The notes beneath the pieces were generated by a model. The model made no database searches, was not told where the DNA came from, and worked only from the letters and a program-made list of their open reading frames with translations. A stretch of 64,000 bases of DNA from an uncultured Clostridia bacterium (lineage in GTDB: Bacteria > Bacillota > Clostridia > Christensenellales > UBA1242): the NCBI GenBank assembly GCA_944383915.1, contig CALWRJ010000016.1, forward strand, positions 62,001-126,000, read 5' to 3'. The translations under genes and the position numbers were made by a program. Of this stretch, positions 8,271 through 17,490 are shown one piece after another; position 1 is the first letter of the stretch, and every line of letters begins with the position of its first letter.

Positions 8271-11200
8271 CTACTCCAAAACCGTTTGTATCGCTTCACT
8301 AAGTTTAACACTTACTACTTTACTTACACCCTTTTGTTCCATAGTTACACCATAGAGATTGTCTGCTAACTCCATAGTGGGCTTACGGTGTGTGATGACG
8401 ATAAACTGAGTTTCGCCTGCGAAGCGGTGCAAATATTTTGCAAATCTTTCAACATTCGAATCATCAAGTGCGGCATCAATTTCGTCAAGCAAGCAAAAGG
8501 GCATTGGACGAAGTTTTAAAATTGCAAAAAGAATTGCTATAGCCGTTAATGATTTTTCACCACCACTTAATAGATTAATATTTCCAAGTGCTTTCCCTGG
8601 TGGCTCGGCTATGATATCCACACCAGCTGTTAATACATCATCATCCGTTAACACAAGTCTTGCCTTTCCACCACCGAACAATTCCCTAAATATACGCGAG
8701 AAGTTTTCGTTGATTTTTTGGAATTGCGTATCAAATCTTTCTGTCATTTGTTCGCTTAAATCTTTAATTACGGTAATTATATCTTCTTCTGCTTTCTTTA
8801 AATCAGTAAGTTGCGTGGATAGTTCCGTATATCTTGCATCTAAATCTTTGCTATCCTCGATTGCATTTACATTAACATGACCTAATTTATTAATCTCGCG
8901 TTTTAATTCATTAATGCGCACTTGTCCACCCTCAGCATCATAATCAGGGTCTTTTAACTCTAAAGCTGTTAAATATGTAAGTTCGTAATCCTCTAAAATT
9001 CTATCTTGCATATTTTCAATATTTGTATCAATTTGCGCTAACTTCGCTTCCTCTTGATAAATGCGTTCTTGAATTTTAGCATACTCATTAGTAAGCCTTG
9101 TACGCTCCTCTTCGATTTTACTTAAACTTTGATGTAAATCTTGCTTTAGATCTTCCATTTCTTGAACTTTAACCTTAACTGCCTCAAGTTTCTGGATATC
9201 TTGATTATTGTTTTCATCATCACTAGAATTATCTAATTCACGAGCAGTTTCAATTGTACGAGAATTTTTAACTAATAAAGAATTATTCTCATCTATATTA
9301 GCGCTGAGTTCCTCTTGCTCATTAAGCAAGCGCTCAATTTCAGTATCGTGTGAATTAATTTCTGTCTCGAGCGTTGCAATTCGCACTTTTAAATCAGTTA
9401 TTTGATTTACTAAATTATCTCGTTTATCACGGAGCAAGTCATATTGATTATTAGCCTTTTTATCACCTTTTGTTTGAGGCAAATCTGCTTCTTGAATGCT
9501 TTTTGCTGTATCTAATTCTCTTACAAAAACTTCCTTACGGGCATTAAGCCTAGACAATTCTTGATTAATGTCATCAAGTTCAGCAATAAACTGTTCGCTA
9601 TCGTCTTGCGAATGCTTTAATACTTCCTCTTTTTGAGCAAGTTCCACATCTAAATCATGTAACAAATCGCCTTGTGATTCTATTTCTTTTGTGAGTTTTT
9701 GTAGCATTTCTTTATATGTATCAAGTGCTTTTTTCTGCTCTAGTACTTTGCTATTTTGCGCTTTTATTTTTTCTGCTATCGTTTCTATCTCGCGTTCTCT
9801 TGATAGCAAATTATTAATTTCAGCCTTTTTGCTACCACCTGTAATAGAACCAGCCGGATTAATTACATCTCCTTCAAGAGTCACAATTTTAAAACCAAAT
9901 CGTGAAGCGTTTGCAAGCTTTACAGCAGTATCCATATTGTCTACAACGACAGTACTACCAAGCAAGCCCTTAAATATCGGTTCAAGATAACTATCATATT
10001 CTATAAGTTCACTTGCGACACCATAGCAACCTGCGGTACTTAATAATGGGCGTAAATTATCATTGATATATTTAGGCTTAATTGTACTGATCGGTAAAAA
10101 TGTTGTACGCCCATAATTGCGTGACTTTAAATAACTAACTAACATTTTAGCATCTTGCTCGTTGCGTGTAACTATATTTTGAACAGCAAAGCCCAAAGCC
10201 ATTTCTATTGCAGTTTCAAGCGCGCGCGGAACAGTAATTAATTCACCCACAACACCTACAATTAATTGTTGCAATTCGACATTTTTGCCAGCGTCTAATA
10301 ATAATTTACGGACTGTACCATTATATCCTTCATATTCAGCCTGCATTTCATTTAGCAATTTTGCTCTTGATTCCATTTTTGCTAAATCAGACATTGAAAT
10401 ATCCAATTGAGCACGCAAATCAGCCTCACCCTTTTCAACCGAAGCGAAATTTTCGCGCAAAGCATTTAAATTATCCCAAGCATTCCTACGGTTTGCTTCT
10501 GCAATTTCGCAATCATTCTTAGCTTTGCTCTCAATAACTAGTGCGCCTTCTTTTTTACTTTCAACATTCTTTTGTCTTGAAATTAATTCCTTTTCGCGCT
10601 CTTCAATTGCCGAAATTTCAGTTTCAAGACGAGTGATATTAGATTTTATATCAGTAAGTTTAGAAATAGCATCTTGCATTTCTTGAGTAGAACCGCTTAC
10701 AACCTGCTCACTAACGCGTAACTGCTCGATAACACCAGCATAAATTTGTTCTAATTCGTCTAATTTTGCTCGCATTGAGTTAACTTGTTCTACTGAACTA
10801 GATTTTTCGTTTTGCTTTTCCTCTAATTCTTTATTGATTTTTTCAAATTCAATTTTATCTTGCTCAATCTCTTGATTTAACTTCTCTGCTTGTTCCTCCA
10901 AATATTGAATTTTTGCTTGTGCTACACGGCGATCACCGGCATTCTTTTCAATATTAACGGTAATTTTAAGTATTTCATCACGAAGGGCTTGAATTTGCTC
11001 GTCAATGGCTTTAATTCCCTCTAAAGATTGATTTTGCTGATCTATTGCGCCTTGTACTTGTTTCTCTTTATCAGCAGACTGCTCACGCAAACCTTCCAAC
11101 AAATCGTTAATCCGTTGTTTGTTAGAATTAGCGTTTTCATAATGATAAATATAATTATTTACTTCTTGAATTTTAAGTTTATCGCGTAAGTCTAGGTATT

Positions 11201-11840
11201 TTTTAGCCTTTTCAGCCTGCTCTTTCATTGGATTTAATTGGCGCTCTATTTCGATAACTGTATTTTCTATCAGTGATAAATTCTCGCGTGTGCGAGTCAG
11301 TTTTCGTTCTGCTTCTATTTTGCGTTCTTTAAATTTCAAAATACCAGCTGCTTCCTCAAATATAACACGGCGGTCCTCCGGTTTGCTAGCAACAATTTGT
11401 TCAACCTTACCTTGCCCAATTATTGAATATCCATCTCTACCAATTCCACTATCGTGCAATAAGTTTGTGATATCTTTTAATAAACAAGGAGCGTGGTTCA
11501 TACTATATTCACTTGTTCCATTTCGATAAAGTTTTCGGGAAATAACTACTTCCTCATAATCGGTATTAAATTGGTGATTTTCATTAGAGAAAACAAGAGA
11601 AACTTCGCAATAAGATAAACTTTTGCGATTCTCAGAACCTTTAAAAATGACATCTTGCATACTGCTACCACGCAAGTTTTTAGATGATTGCTCACCTAAA
11701 ACCCAACGAATCGCATCAGCAAAATTTGACTTACCACAACCGTTAGGACCTACGATAGCAGTAATTCCACTACTAAATTCTATGGCAAGTTTATCCGCAA
11801 AGGATTTGAAGCCCAAAACCTCAATTCTCTTAAAACTCAA
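8271..11840 (-). CDS. smc: Chromosome segregation protein SMC
   Basis: The 1189-residue ATPase has the full SMC layout. The Walker A motif GPNGCGKSN is at residues 31-39. Two long coiled coils flank a hinge around residues 510-670. The ABC signature LSGGEKS is at 1091-1097 and the Walker B segment LLDEID ends at 1122. SMC condenses and resolves sister chromosomes with ScpA and ScpB. The start is TTG at 11840, preceded by AAAGGAG at about 11850-11856; the binding site overlaps the end of plsX, so the two genes are probably co-translated. The acpP and rnc genes often found between plsX and smc are absent. Confidence 0.97.
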   Translation of the reverse strand: MSFKRIEVLGFKSFADKLAIEFSSGITAIVGPNGCGKSNFADAIRWVLGEQSSKNLRGSSMQDVIFKGSENRKSLSYCEVSLVFSNENHQFNTDYEEVVISRKLYRNGTSEYSMNHAPCLLKDITNLLHDSGIGRDGYSIIGQGKVEQIVASKPEDRRVIFEEAAGILKFKERKIEAERKLTRTRENLSLIENTVIEIERQLNPMKEQAEKAKKYLDLRDKLKIQEVNNYIYHYENANSNKQRINDLLEGLREQSADKEKQVQGAIDQQNQSLEGIKAIDEQIQALRDEILKITVNIEKNAGDRRVAQAKIQYLEEQAEKLNQEIEQDKIEFEKINKELEEKQNEKSSSVEQVNSMRAKLDELEQIYAGVIEQLRVSEQVVSGSTQEMQDAISKLTDIKSNITRLETEISAIEEREKELISRQKNVESKKEGALVIESKAKNDCEIAEANRRNAWDNLNALRENFASVEKGEADLRAQLDISMSDLAKMESRAKLLNEMQAEYEGYNGTVRKLLLDAGKNVELQQLIVGVVGELITVPRALETAIEMALGFAVQNIVTRNEQDAKMLVSYLKSRNYGRTTFLPISTIKPKYINDNLRPLLSTAGCYGVASELIEYDSYLEPIFKGLLGSTVVVDNMDTAVKLANASRFGFKIVTLEGDVINPAGSITGGSKKAEINNLLSREREIETIAEKIKAQNSKVLEQKKALDTYKEMLQKLTKEIESQGDLLHDLDVELAQKEEVLKHSQDDSEQFIAELDDINQELSRLNARKEVFVRELDTAKSIQEADLPQTKGDKKANNQYDLLRDKRDNLVNQITDLKVRIATLETEINSHDTEIERLLNEQEELSANIDENNSLLVKNSRTIETARELDNSSDDENNNQDIQKLEAVKVKVQEMEDLKQDLHQSLSKIEEERTRLTNEYAKIQERIYQEEAKLAQIDTNIENMQDRILEDYELTYLTALELKDPDYDAEGGQVRINELKREINKLGHVNVNAIEDSKDLDARYTELSTQLTDLKKAEEDIITVIKDLSEQMTERFDTQFQKINENFSRIFRELFGGGKARLVLTDDDVLTAGVDIIAEPPGKALGNINLLSGGEKSLTAIAILFAILKLRPMPFCLLDEIDAALDDSNVERFAKYLHRFAGETQFIVITHRKPTMELADNLYGVTMEQKGVSKVVSVKLSEAIQTVLE

Positions 11841-11857
11841 AATTAAATTCTCCTTTT

Positions 11858-12880
11858 TTATGCGAAGTTATCTATATCAAACTTATTTTCACTCAATGTA
11901 TTACCTAAATTAGTTAATAAATCTTTTTCAGCAAAATCTAGCACTTGTTCTATACTTGTTAACAAACTCGTAACATCGGCAGAACCGTGAGTTTTTACAA
12001 CTATTTGTTTTGTACCTAAAAGCGGCGAACCGCCATAGGCTTGATAATCATATCTTTTTAAAATTTTCTTTAAAGGTTTCTTTATTATTAACCCACCTAT
12101 TTTGCCTTTAAATGTTGATTTCAAGCCACTTTTAATTACAGCTAAAAGTGCTTGTATAGTTCCTTCTATGCTCTTTAATAAAACATTTCCAGAAAATCCG
12201 TCTGTGACTATTACATCACAGCATCCTGTCAAAGCATCACGCGCTTCAATATTACCAACAAAATTTATAGGCAATTTTTGTAGAATATCATATGTAGACT
12301 TTGTAAGTTCATTACCTTTCGCTTCCTCTGTCCCCACATTTAAAAGAGCAACTCGTGGCTGTTTAACGCCCTGAATAACACGCATATACTCACTGCCCAT
12401 TAAGGCAAAATGACATAAATTTATTGGTTTACAATCCACATTAGCACCACAATCAATAAGTAATACTCTCCCCCCCTTAATTGTTGGTAACATAGGAGCA
12501 AGCGCTGGACGGGAAAGACCTTGAAGTCTACCAAGTTTTAGTACCGCTCCACTTAACACCGCTCCTGTACTACCTGCAGACACCATTCCAGCATATCCAC
12601 CACTTTTTAATTTGTCAATGCAAACTACAAGTGAACTGTTTTTCTTGGTACGAATTGCTTCAACTGGTGCTTCATTGCAAGTAATGATATCATCTGCGTT
12701 TGTTATAACTAATCTATTCTCATCGTATTTTTTACCGACAAGCAAACTTTTTAACTCATTTTCTTTACCTACTAATTCAATAGCAATATTATCGTGACGC
12801 GTAAGAGCAAGCAAGCAAGCAGAAATAACTTCACTAGGTCCTCTATCCGCTCCATATGCATCAATTAATATTTTAAACAT
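11858..12880 (-). CDS. plsX: Phosphate acyltransferase PlsX
   Basis: The 340-residue protein starts with the PlsX pattern IDAYGADRGPSEV, equivalent to the usual DAMGGDxxP, and has the conserved SAGSTGA motif near residue 100 and a TDGFSGNV motif near residue 230. PlsX converts acyl-ACP to acyl-phosphate, the first step of phospholipid synthesis in most Gram-positives. The gene follows rpmF, as in many bacteria, and runs directly into smc. The Asp-Ala-Tyr-Gly replacement of the usual Asp-Ala-Met-Gly is a small deviation. Confidence 0.95.
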   Translation of the reverse strand: MFKILIDAYGADRGPSEVISACLLALTRHDNIAIELVGKENELKSLLVGKKYDENRLVITNADDIITCNEAPVEAIRTKKNSSLVVCIDKLKSGGYAGMVSAGSTGAVLSGAVLKLGRLQGLSRPALAPMLPTIKGGRVLLIDCGANVDCKPINLCHFALMGSEYMRVIQGVKQPRVALLNVGTEEAKGNELTKSTYDILQKLPINFVGNIEARDALTGCCDVIVTDGFSGNVLLKSIEGTIQALLAVIKSGLKSTFKGKIGGLIIKKPLKKILKRYDYQAYGGSPLLGTKQIVVKTHGSADVTSLLTSIEQVLDFAEKDLLTNLGNTLSENKFDIDNFA

Positions 12881-12949
12881 TTTTCACCTCTAAAATTTAA
12901 TAAAAATTACTAGTTTAATTTTATCATATAACATTACAAAAAACAAACA

Positions 12950-12977
12950 AAAAGGGCAAAAAAATTGCTTTTTTGCC
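12950..12977 (-). terminator. Terminator or attenuator between rpmF and plsX
   Basis: On the minus strand GGCAAAAAA and TTTTTTGCC form a stem (12955-12977) followed by CTTTTT. It lies about 35 nt after the rpmF stop. Because plsX follows on the same strand without another obvious promoter, it may be a partial terminator that sets the ratio of rpmF to plsX-smc expression. Confidence 0.7.
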
Positions 12978-13011
12978 TTTACAATTATTAGTAAAACAAA
13001 AAAGAATGCTT

Positions 13012-13218
13012 TTATGCATTCTTTGCTTCTTGTCCTTTTTTACTCTCTAAAGCAAGAACTTGTTTGCCGTCATAATAGCCACACTTCTTGCAAACGCGGT
13101 GAGCAAGTTTTGGCTCATGGCAATGTGGACACTCTACAATAGCTGGTGAAGAAATTTTCCAATTTGCCATTCTAGAATGTTTCTTAGCTTTAGAGGTCTT
13201 AGATTTAGGAACTGCCAT
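13012..13218 (-). CDS. rpmF: Ribosomal protein L32
   Basis: The 68-residue protein begins MAVPKSKTSKAKKHSR, the standard L32 N-terminus, and has the zinc-binding CPHC and CKKC pairs around residues 30-47. An upstream in-frame ATG at 13230 would overlap the perfect GGAGG (13222-13226) that serves the ATG at 13218, so the shorter start is right. L32 belongs to the large ribosomal subunit. The four-Cys form is the zinc-dependent type, so zinc supply is not limiting by design. Confidence 0.96.
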   Translation of the reverse strand: MAVPKSKTSKAKKHSRMANWKISSPAIVECPHCHEPKLAHRVCKKCGYYDGKQVLALESKKGQEAKNA

Positions 13219-13396
13219 TTTGACCTCCATTAAAAATTGAATGTGTAAATTTATTTACAAATTGTATTATATCTTATTTATAAAAAAAAGTCAACGCAAA
13301 TTATAAAAAATTTTGTTATTTTGCAAATCATTTGTCAGTAAAATTTATCAAAACATTAAACATAATTGCTTATGTTCTTTTTTTAGCTTAAATTAT

Positions 13397-13448
13397 TTGT
13401 AGAAAGTAAATTAATATGGTATAATTTATTAAAATAATATCGAGGTAA
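13397..13448 (+). promoter_or_regulatory. tmcAL promoter and RBS
   Basis: TTGTAG (13397-13402), a 17-bp spacer ending in TGG, and TATAAT (13420-13425) form a sigma-A type promoter with an extended -10. GAGG at 13442-13445 is the ribosome binding site for the ATG at 13451. Confidence 0.75.
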
Positions 13449-13450
13449 TT

Positions 13451-14728
13451 ATGAAATTTTGCGCTATTATTTGTGAATATAATCCCTTTCACAATGGACA
13501 CTTATACCATATTCAACAAAGTTTAAAGAAAAGCGGTTGTGATGGCTGCCTGTGTATTATGGGTGGAAATTTTTCTCAACGCGGTGAACCAACGCTCTGT
13601 GAAAAATACTCAAGAGCAGAAATGGCTATTGCGGGGGGTGCTACGGCGGTTGTTCAAATTCCAACATACTTTTGTACAGCCAATGCAGAAGTTTTTGCAC
13701 AAGCCGCAGTTAAAATTGCTACAAGCTTTGCTTCGGTTACTCACATTTCTTTTGGAAGTGAATGTGGTGATATTCGCTCGTTATCAGAACTTGCAAGGTT
13801 TTTATTAAAAGAACCAGCATTTTTTAAAGAGCGTATAAAAAGAAACCTAAATGATGGTTTTTCATTAGGGCGCGCAAAAACTCACGCGATTAAGGAATGT
13901 ATTGATGCTGGTCTTGTAAAATTCACCCACCCAAATGTTGTAGAAAACTTATTAAATACACCTAATAATATTTTAGCCGTTGAATATCTAAAAGTTTTAT
14001 TCCAAACAGGGCGTACTGATATTACACCTATAACAATAAAAAGAATTAATGAACTTGCGGAAGCAAAGCAAGATGATAAAATTGAATATCAATTTTCAAG
14101 TGCAACAGCAATTCGCGAATCAGTGTATCAAAGTAAACGAATTTGGAATATCCGCAAGTTTATTCCTACAGAATCATATAAAATTTTTGCAAATTCTTTA
14201 CGAACAATAGGTATACCTGATATGGAAATTTGGGGAAACCTTGCTTTATACCGTTTTCGCACCGCAAATCCTAATGATTTAGCACTAAATTATGATGTGT
14301 TAGAAGGTATTGAAAACAAACTTATTACAACCTCTCGTGAAAATATAGACTATCCGTCTTTTGTGGAAAGTTGCACATCTCGAAGGTTTACTCAATCAAG
14401 AATACAACGAATTGTTACTGCCTGCCTACTTAATTTACGCGCTGAGTATGTAAAACACATTTACGAAATTGACCGCTTACCTTTTATAAAATTACTTGCA
14501 GCAAAAAACAATAAAGATGTTTTAGCAAGCCTTAATGAATGTAATACGATATTAGTTACACGAAAATCTGATGCTATAAAAGCACAGCAAGACCCTTTTG
14601 CAAAAATTTTAATGTTTGCGGAGGATAAAGCGAACAATCTTTACTCATTATTAATGGATATTAGCAAAGATGTTCAAAAAGAATTTGCTATAAGTGATAT
14701 TTATCAAAAACCATTATTTATAAAGTAA
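13451..14728 (+). CDS. tmcAL: tRNA(Met) cytidine acetate ligase (TmcAL/YlbM family)
   Basis: The 425-residue protein starts with the family signature ICEYNPFHNGH, whose FHNGH at residues 13-17 is the HxGH nucleotidyltransferase motif that activates acetate with ATP. In Bacillus the enzyme makes N4-acetylcytidine at the wobble position of elongator tRNA-Met. The length is close to the family norm. The gene is monocistronic, with its own promoter and a bidirectional terminator. Older annotations call this family a 'nucleotidyltransferase'. Confidence 0.93.
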   Translation: MKFCAIICEYNPFHNGHLYHIQQSLKKSGCDGCLCIMGGNFSQRGEPTLCEKYSRAEMAIAGGATAVVQIPTYFCTANAEVFAQAAVKIATSFASVTHISFGSECGDIRSLSELARFLLKEPAFFKERIKRNLNDGFSLGRAKTHAIKECIDAGLVKFTHPNVVENLLNTPNNILAVEYLKVLFQTGRTDITPITIKRINELAEAKQDDKIEYQFSSATAIRESVYQSKRIWNIRKFIPTESYKIFANSLRTIGIPDMEIWGNLALYRFRTANPNDLALNYDVLEGIENKLITTSRENIDYPSFVESCTSRRFTQSRIQRIVTACLLNLRAEYVKHIYEIDRLPFIKLLAAKNNKDVLASLNECNTILVTRKSDAIKAQQDPFAKILMFAEDKANNLYSLLMDISKDVQKEFAISDIYQKPLFIK

Positions 14729-14780
14729 ACTTTAAATATAAAGTAATTAATTTAATAAAAAATAAATTATTTTTATAAAC

Positions 14781-14812
14781 AAAAAGTCCGTCTAACAAGA
14801 CAGACTTTTTTA
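14781..14812. terminator. Bidirectional terminator of tmcAL and tsaD
   Basis: AAAAAGTC-C-GTCT and AGAC-A-GACTTTTTT form a stem with one internal mismatch and an AACA loop. T-runs occur on both strands, so it ends tmcAL on the plus strand and the secA-to-tsaD unit on the minus strand. Confidence 0.85.
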
Positions 14813-15874
14813 GTTATTGCTTAATGAAATACTAGGCAAGGCTGATATATTTAAATCAGCGGGCTCCTCGGTTAACAGTTGATAATATGCGACAGAACCT
14901 ATCATTGCTGCGTTGTCGGTGCAAAACTCAAGTGGTGGAAAATAAAGAGAAATATTTTCGGCTTTGCATTTTTCTGTTAATGAACTACGCAAATATGAGT
15001 TTGCTGCTACCCCGCCAGCAAGGACTAATTTGTTTTGATTATACTCTTTGCAAGCACGCAAAACTTTTTTAGTAATCATATCAACTGCTTCATGCTGGAA
15101 TGATGAGCAAATTTGCGGAACATCTAACTTTTCACCTTTTTGCTCTAATTTGTGAACATAATTTATAACAGCCGTTTTTAAACCACTATAACTTACATTA
15201 TAGTTATTTGCTAATGTGTCGTTATGTACAAATTGTATTTTTGGCTCTACGCCTTGTGCTAATTTGTCTACTTTTACTCCGCCTGGGTATTCGAGTCCTA
15301 AAATGCGAGCAACTTTGTCGTATGCTTCACCAATCGCGTCATCTTGAGTTGAACCAACAAGTGAAAAATGATTGTAGTCATCTACATTTACTATTGCAGT
15401 ATGTCCCCCACTTGTTATTAAGCACATAAAAGGTGGTGTAAGTTCGGGGAAAGCAATATAATTAGCTGCAATATGCCCTTTTATATGGTTGACAGGTATT
15501 AGTGGAATATCGAGCGCATAACTTAATGCTTTGGCAGTAGTTAAACCTACTAGAAGTGCCCCAACAAGCCCTGCGCCTTGTGTGACACCTATTGCATCTA
15601 TGTCACTTAACTTCAATTTTGCGCTATCAAGAGCCTGCTCTACAAGTGGAATAATATTTAGTATATGATTGCGACTTGCAACTTCCGGAACAACCCCACC
15701 AAAATGACGATGGATATCTATTTGACTTGAAATAATATTACTTAAAACTTTTCGCCCATTCTGTACTATTGCGACACTTGTTTCATCACAACTACTTTCA
15801 ATCGCTAAAATTGTAACAATTTCTTTTTTTCGTAAATTAATTACTCTACCTTTCATTCTTTCTATATAAGTCAT
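14810..15874 (-). CDS. tsaD: tRNA N6-threonylcarbamoyladenosine synthase subunit TsaD
   Basis: The 354-residue protein has ILAIESSCDETSVA near residue 22 and the metal-binding pair H130 and H134 in VNHIKGH. A LVLAGGVAAN motif and a C-terminal CTDNAAMIG motif are also present. TsaD carries out the transfer of threonylcarbamoyl to A37 of ANN-decoding tRNAs with TsaB and TsaE, which are not in this window. AAGGA eight bases upstream supports the ATG at 15874, giving an N-terminal extension of about 19 residues over most homologues; ATG at residue 7 is the alternative. Confidence 0.95.
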   Translation of the reverse strand: MTYIERMKGRVINLRKKEIVTILAIESSCDETSVAIVQNGRKVLSNIISSQIDIHRHFGGVVPEVASRNHILNIIPLVEQALDSAKLKLSDIDAIGVTQGAGLVGALLVGLTTAKALSYALDIPLIPVNHIKGHIAANYIAFPELTPPFMCLITSGGHTAIVNVDDYNHFSLVGSTQDDAIGEAYDKVARILGLEYPGGVKVDKLAQGVEPKIQFVHNDTLANNYNVSYSGLKTAVINYVHKLEQKGEKLDVPQICSSFQHEAVDMITKKVLRACKEYNQNKLVLAGGVAANSYLRSSLTEKCKAENISLYFPPLEFCTDNAAMIGSVAYYQLLTEEPADLNISALPSISLSNN

Positions 15875-15895
15875 TTCTAAGTCCTTATGTATTAA

Positions 15896-16354
15896 TTATA
15901 TTTTCTTTTCCATAATTGATTTTTGTACGGAAAAACCTAATTTTTCATAAAAATTTTTAGCGTTATTGCCTTCATATACATTTAATTCAACACTAAAATA
16001 GTTCTCTAATTTTGCTAACTCAACAACTTTATCAACTAACCTTTCGCCTATTCCTTTATTCCTAAATTTTTCTAATACACAGATTCCATTAATAAACATA
16101 ATAGGCTTTTCTCTATAATCAAATGTTCGTTTAACACATTCAATATAACCTACTTTTTCTCCATTAAGTTCAGCAATAAACAAATAAGCCATTTTGCCTG
16201 CAATTATTTCATTATAATAATTTTTATCATAATGCTGACTTGAAATATTTTTAAATATGTATGGGTACATTTTAAAATGTTGCTTATTGATTTCACAAAA
16301 AGTTTTGTCGATGAAATCATAATCACTTTCGACCGCTTTCCTAATAGAAAACAT
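15896..16354 (-). CDS. GNAT-family N-acetyltransferase
   Basis: The 152-residue single-domain protein has the GNAT fold pattern. A beta-strand around YLFIAELNGEKVGYIE leads to the acetyl-CoA binding loop EKFRNKGIGERLVDKV (Q/RxxGxG/A type, near residues 95-109), and the C-terminal NAKNFYEKLGF motif is typical. The substrate cannot be told from sequence. Because it lies 21 nt from tsaD and 24 nt from prfB, a RimI-like ribosomal protein acetyltransferase is possible, but the long N-terminal part differs from RimI. Confidence 0.8.
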   Translation of the reverse strand: MFSIRKAVESDYDFIDKTFCEINKQHFKMYPYIFKNISSQHYDKNYYNEIIAGKMAYLFIAELNGEKVGYIECVKRTFDYREKPIMFINGICVLEKFRNKGIGERLVDKVVELAKLENYFSVELNVYEGNNAKNFYEKLGFSVQKSIMEKKI

Positions 16355-16378
16355 TGTATTCCCTCCCTGTTTTGTGGC

Positions 16379-17473
16379 TTACCCACTCTTTTTTAAATAT
16401 TCTAAAATAAAATCTTGGATATCCCCGTCCATTACTGCATTTACATTTGCTGTTTCGTAATCTGTTCGATGGTCTTTTACCATAGTATATGGGCAAAAAA
16501 CATAACTACGAATTTGACTTCCCCACTCAATTTTTTTAAGGCTTCCTTGTACTTGCTTTAAGCTTTCTTGATGTTGTTCCTCAGCAAGTTGCGCTAGTTT
16601 TGCTCGTAACACCTTAAGAGCTGATTCTTTATTTTGCGTTTGACTGCGTTCATTTTGACACTGAACAACAATTCCTGTTGGAATATGGCGGATACGAACA
16701 GCAGAGTCTGTTGTATTTACTCCTTGTCCACCATTGCCACCGCTGTGGAAGGTGTCGATTTTTAAGTCGCTGTCTTTTATTTCAATTTCATTATCATTTT
16801 CAATTTGTGGCATAACTTCAACAGAAGCAAAACTTGTATGTCTACGCGCATTGCTATCAAATGGAGAAATGCGAACAAGTCTATGTACGCCTCGCTCTGA
16901 TTTTAAAAAGCCATAGACATTTTCGCCGTCTATTTTAATAGTAGCACTTTTAATTCCTGCGCCATCACCAATATTGTAATCAAGTGTTGAGCAAGTGTAA
17001 CCTTGCTTTTCTGCAAAGCGCATATACATACGAAGCAACATTTCTGCCCAATCTTGCGCTTCTGTGCCGCCAGCGCCTGCTTGTATTGTCATAATCGCAC
17101 CTAATTTATCATATTTGCCACGCAAAAGAGCCGTAAAACGCATTTCCTGCATTTTTGGCTTTAACGCCAAAAGTTCATTAGATAATTCTTTTAAAATTTC
17201 ACTATCGTTTTCGCTACATTCTTTTACTAAATCACTAATTGTGTTAAAAGTGCTTTCAACAAACTTTAAATCTTTAATTTTTTTCTCCAAACTATTTAAT
17301 CTTTTACCAACTATTTGCACACGCTCCATATCATTATAAAAATCGGGCTTTGCTTGTTCATCTTGTAGTTTTTGCTTCTCATTATTAAGTTTATTAATGT
17401 CAAAAACCGCTCGAATGATTTCCAGCGATTTTTGTGCATCTATTAAATTTTCTTTAATCTGCTCTAAAGTCAT
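16379..17473 (-). CDS. prfB: Peptide chain release factor 2
   Basis: The 364-residue release factor has the SPF tripeptide at 203-205, which reads UGA and UAA stop codons, and the catalytic GGQ at 248-250, in the context HSGGNGGQGVN; a Gly replaces the common His after GGQ. The whole protein is encoded in one open frame. The in-frame UGA and slippery CUU that control prfB by +1 frameshifting in most bacteria are absent around codons 22-28. The gene sits between an S41 peptidase and a GNAT gene in the secA transcription unit. Confidence 0.95.
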   Translation of the reverse strand: MTLEQIKENLIDAQKSLEIIRAVFDINKLNNEKQKLQDEQAKPDFYNDMERVQIVGKRLNSLEKKIKDLKFVESTFNTISDLVKECSENDSEILKELSNELLALKPKMQEMRFTALLRGKYDKLGAIMTIQAGAGGTEAQDWAEMLLRMYMRFAEKQGYTCSTLDYNIGDGAGIKSATIKIDGENVYGFLKSERGVHRLVRISPFDSNARRHTSFASVEVMPQIENDNEIEIKDSDLKIDTFHSGGNGGQGVNTTDSAVRIRHIPTGIVVQCQNERSQTQNKESALKVLRAKLAQLAEEQHQESLKQVQGSLKKIEWGSQIRSYVFCPYTMVKDHRTDYETANVNAVMDGDIQDFILEYLKKSG

Positions 17474-17490
17474 AGGACACCTAACCTTAA

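Noticed and set aside
13539..13808. Second frame inside tmcAL
   Set aside because: It overlaps the catalytic HxGH region in another frame and lacks a ribosome binding site.
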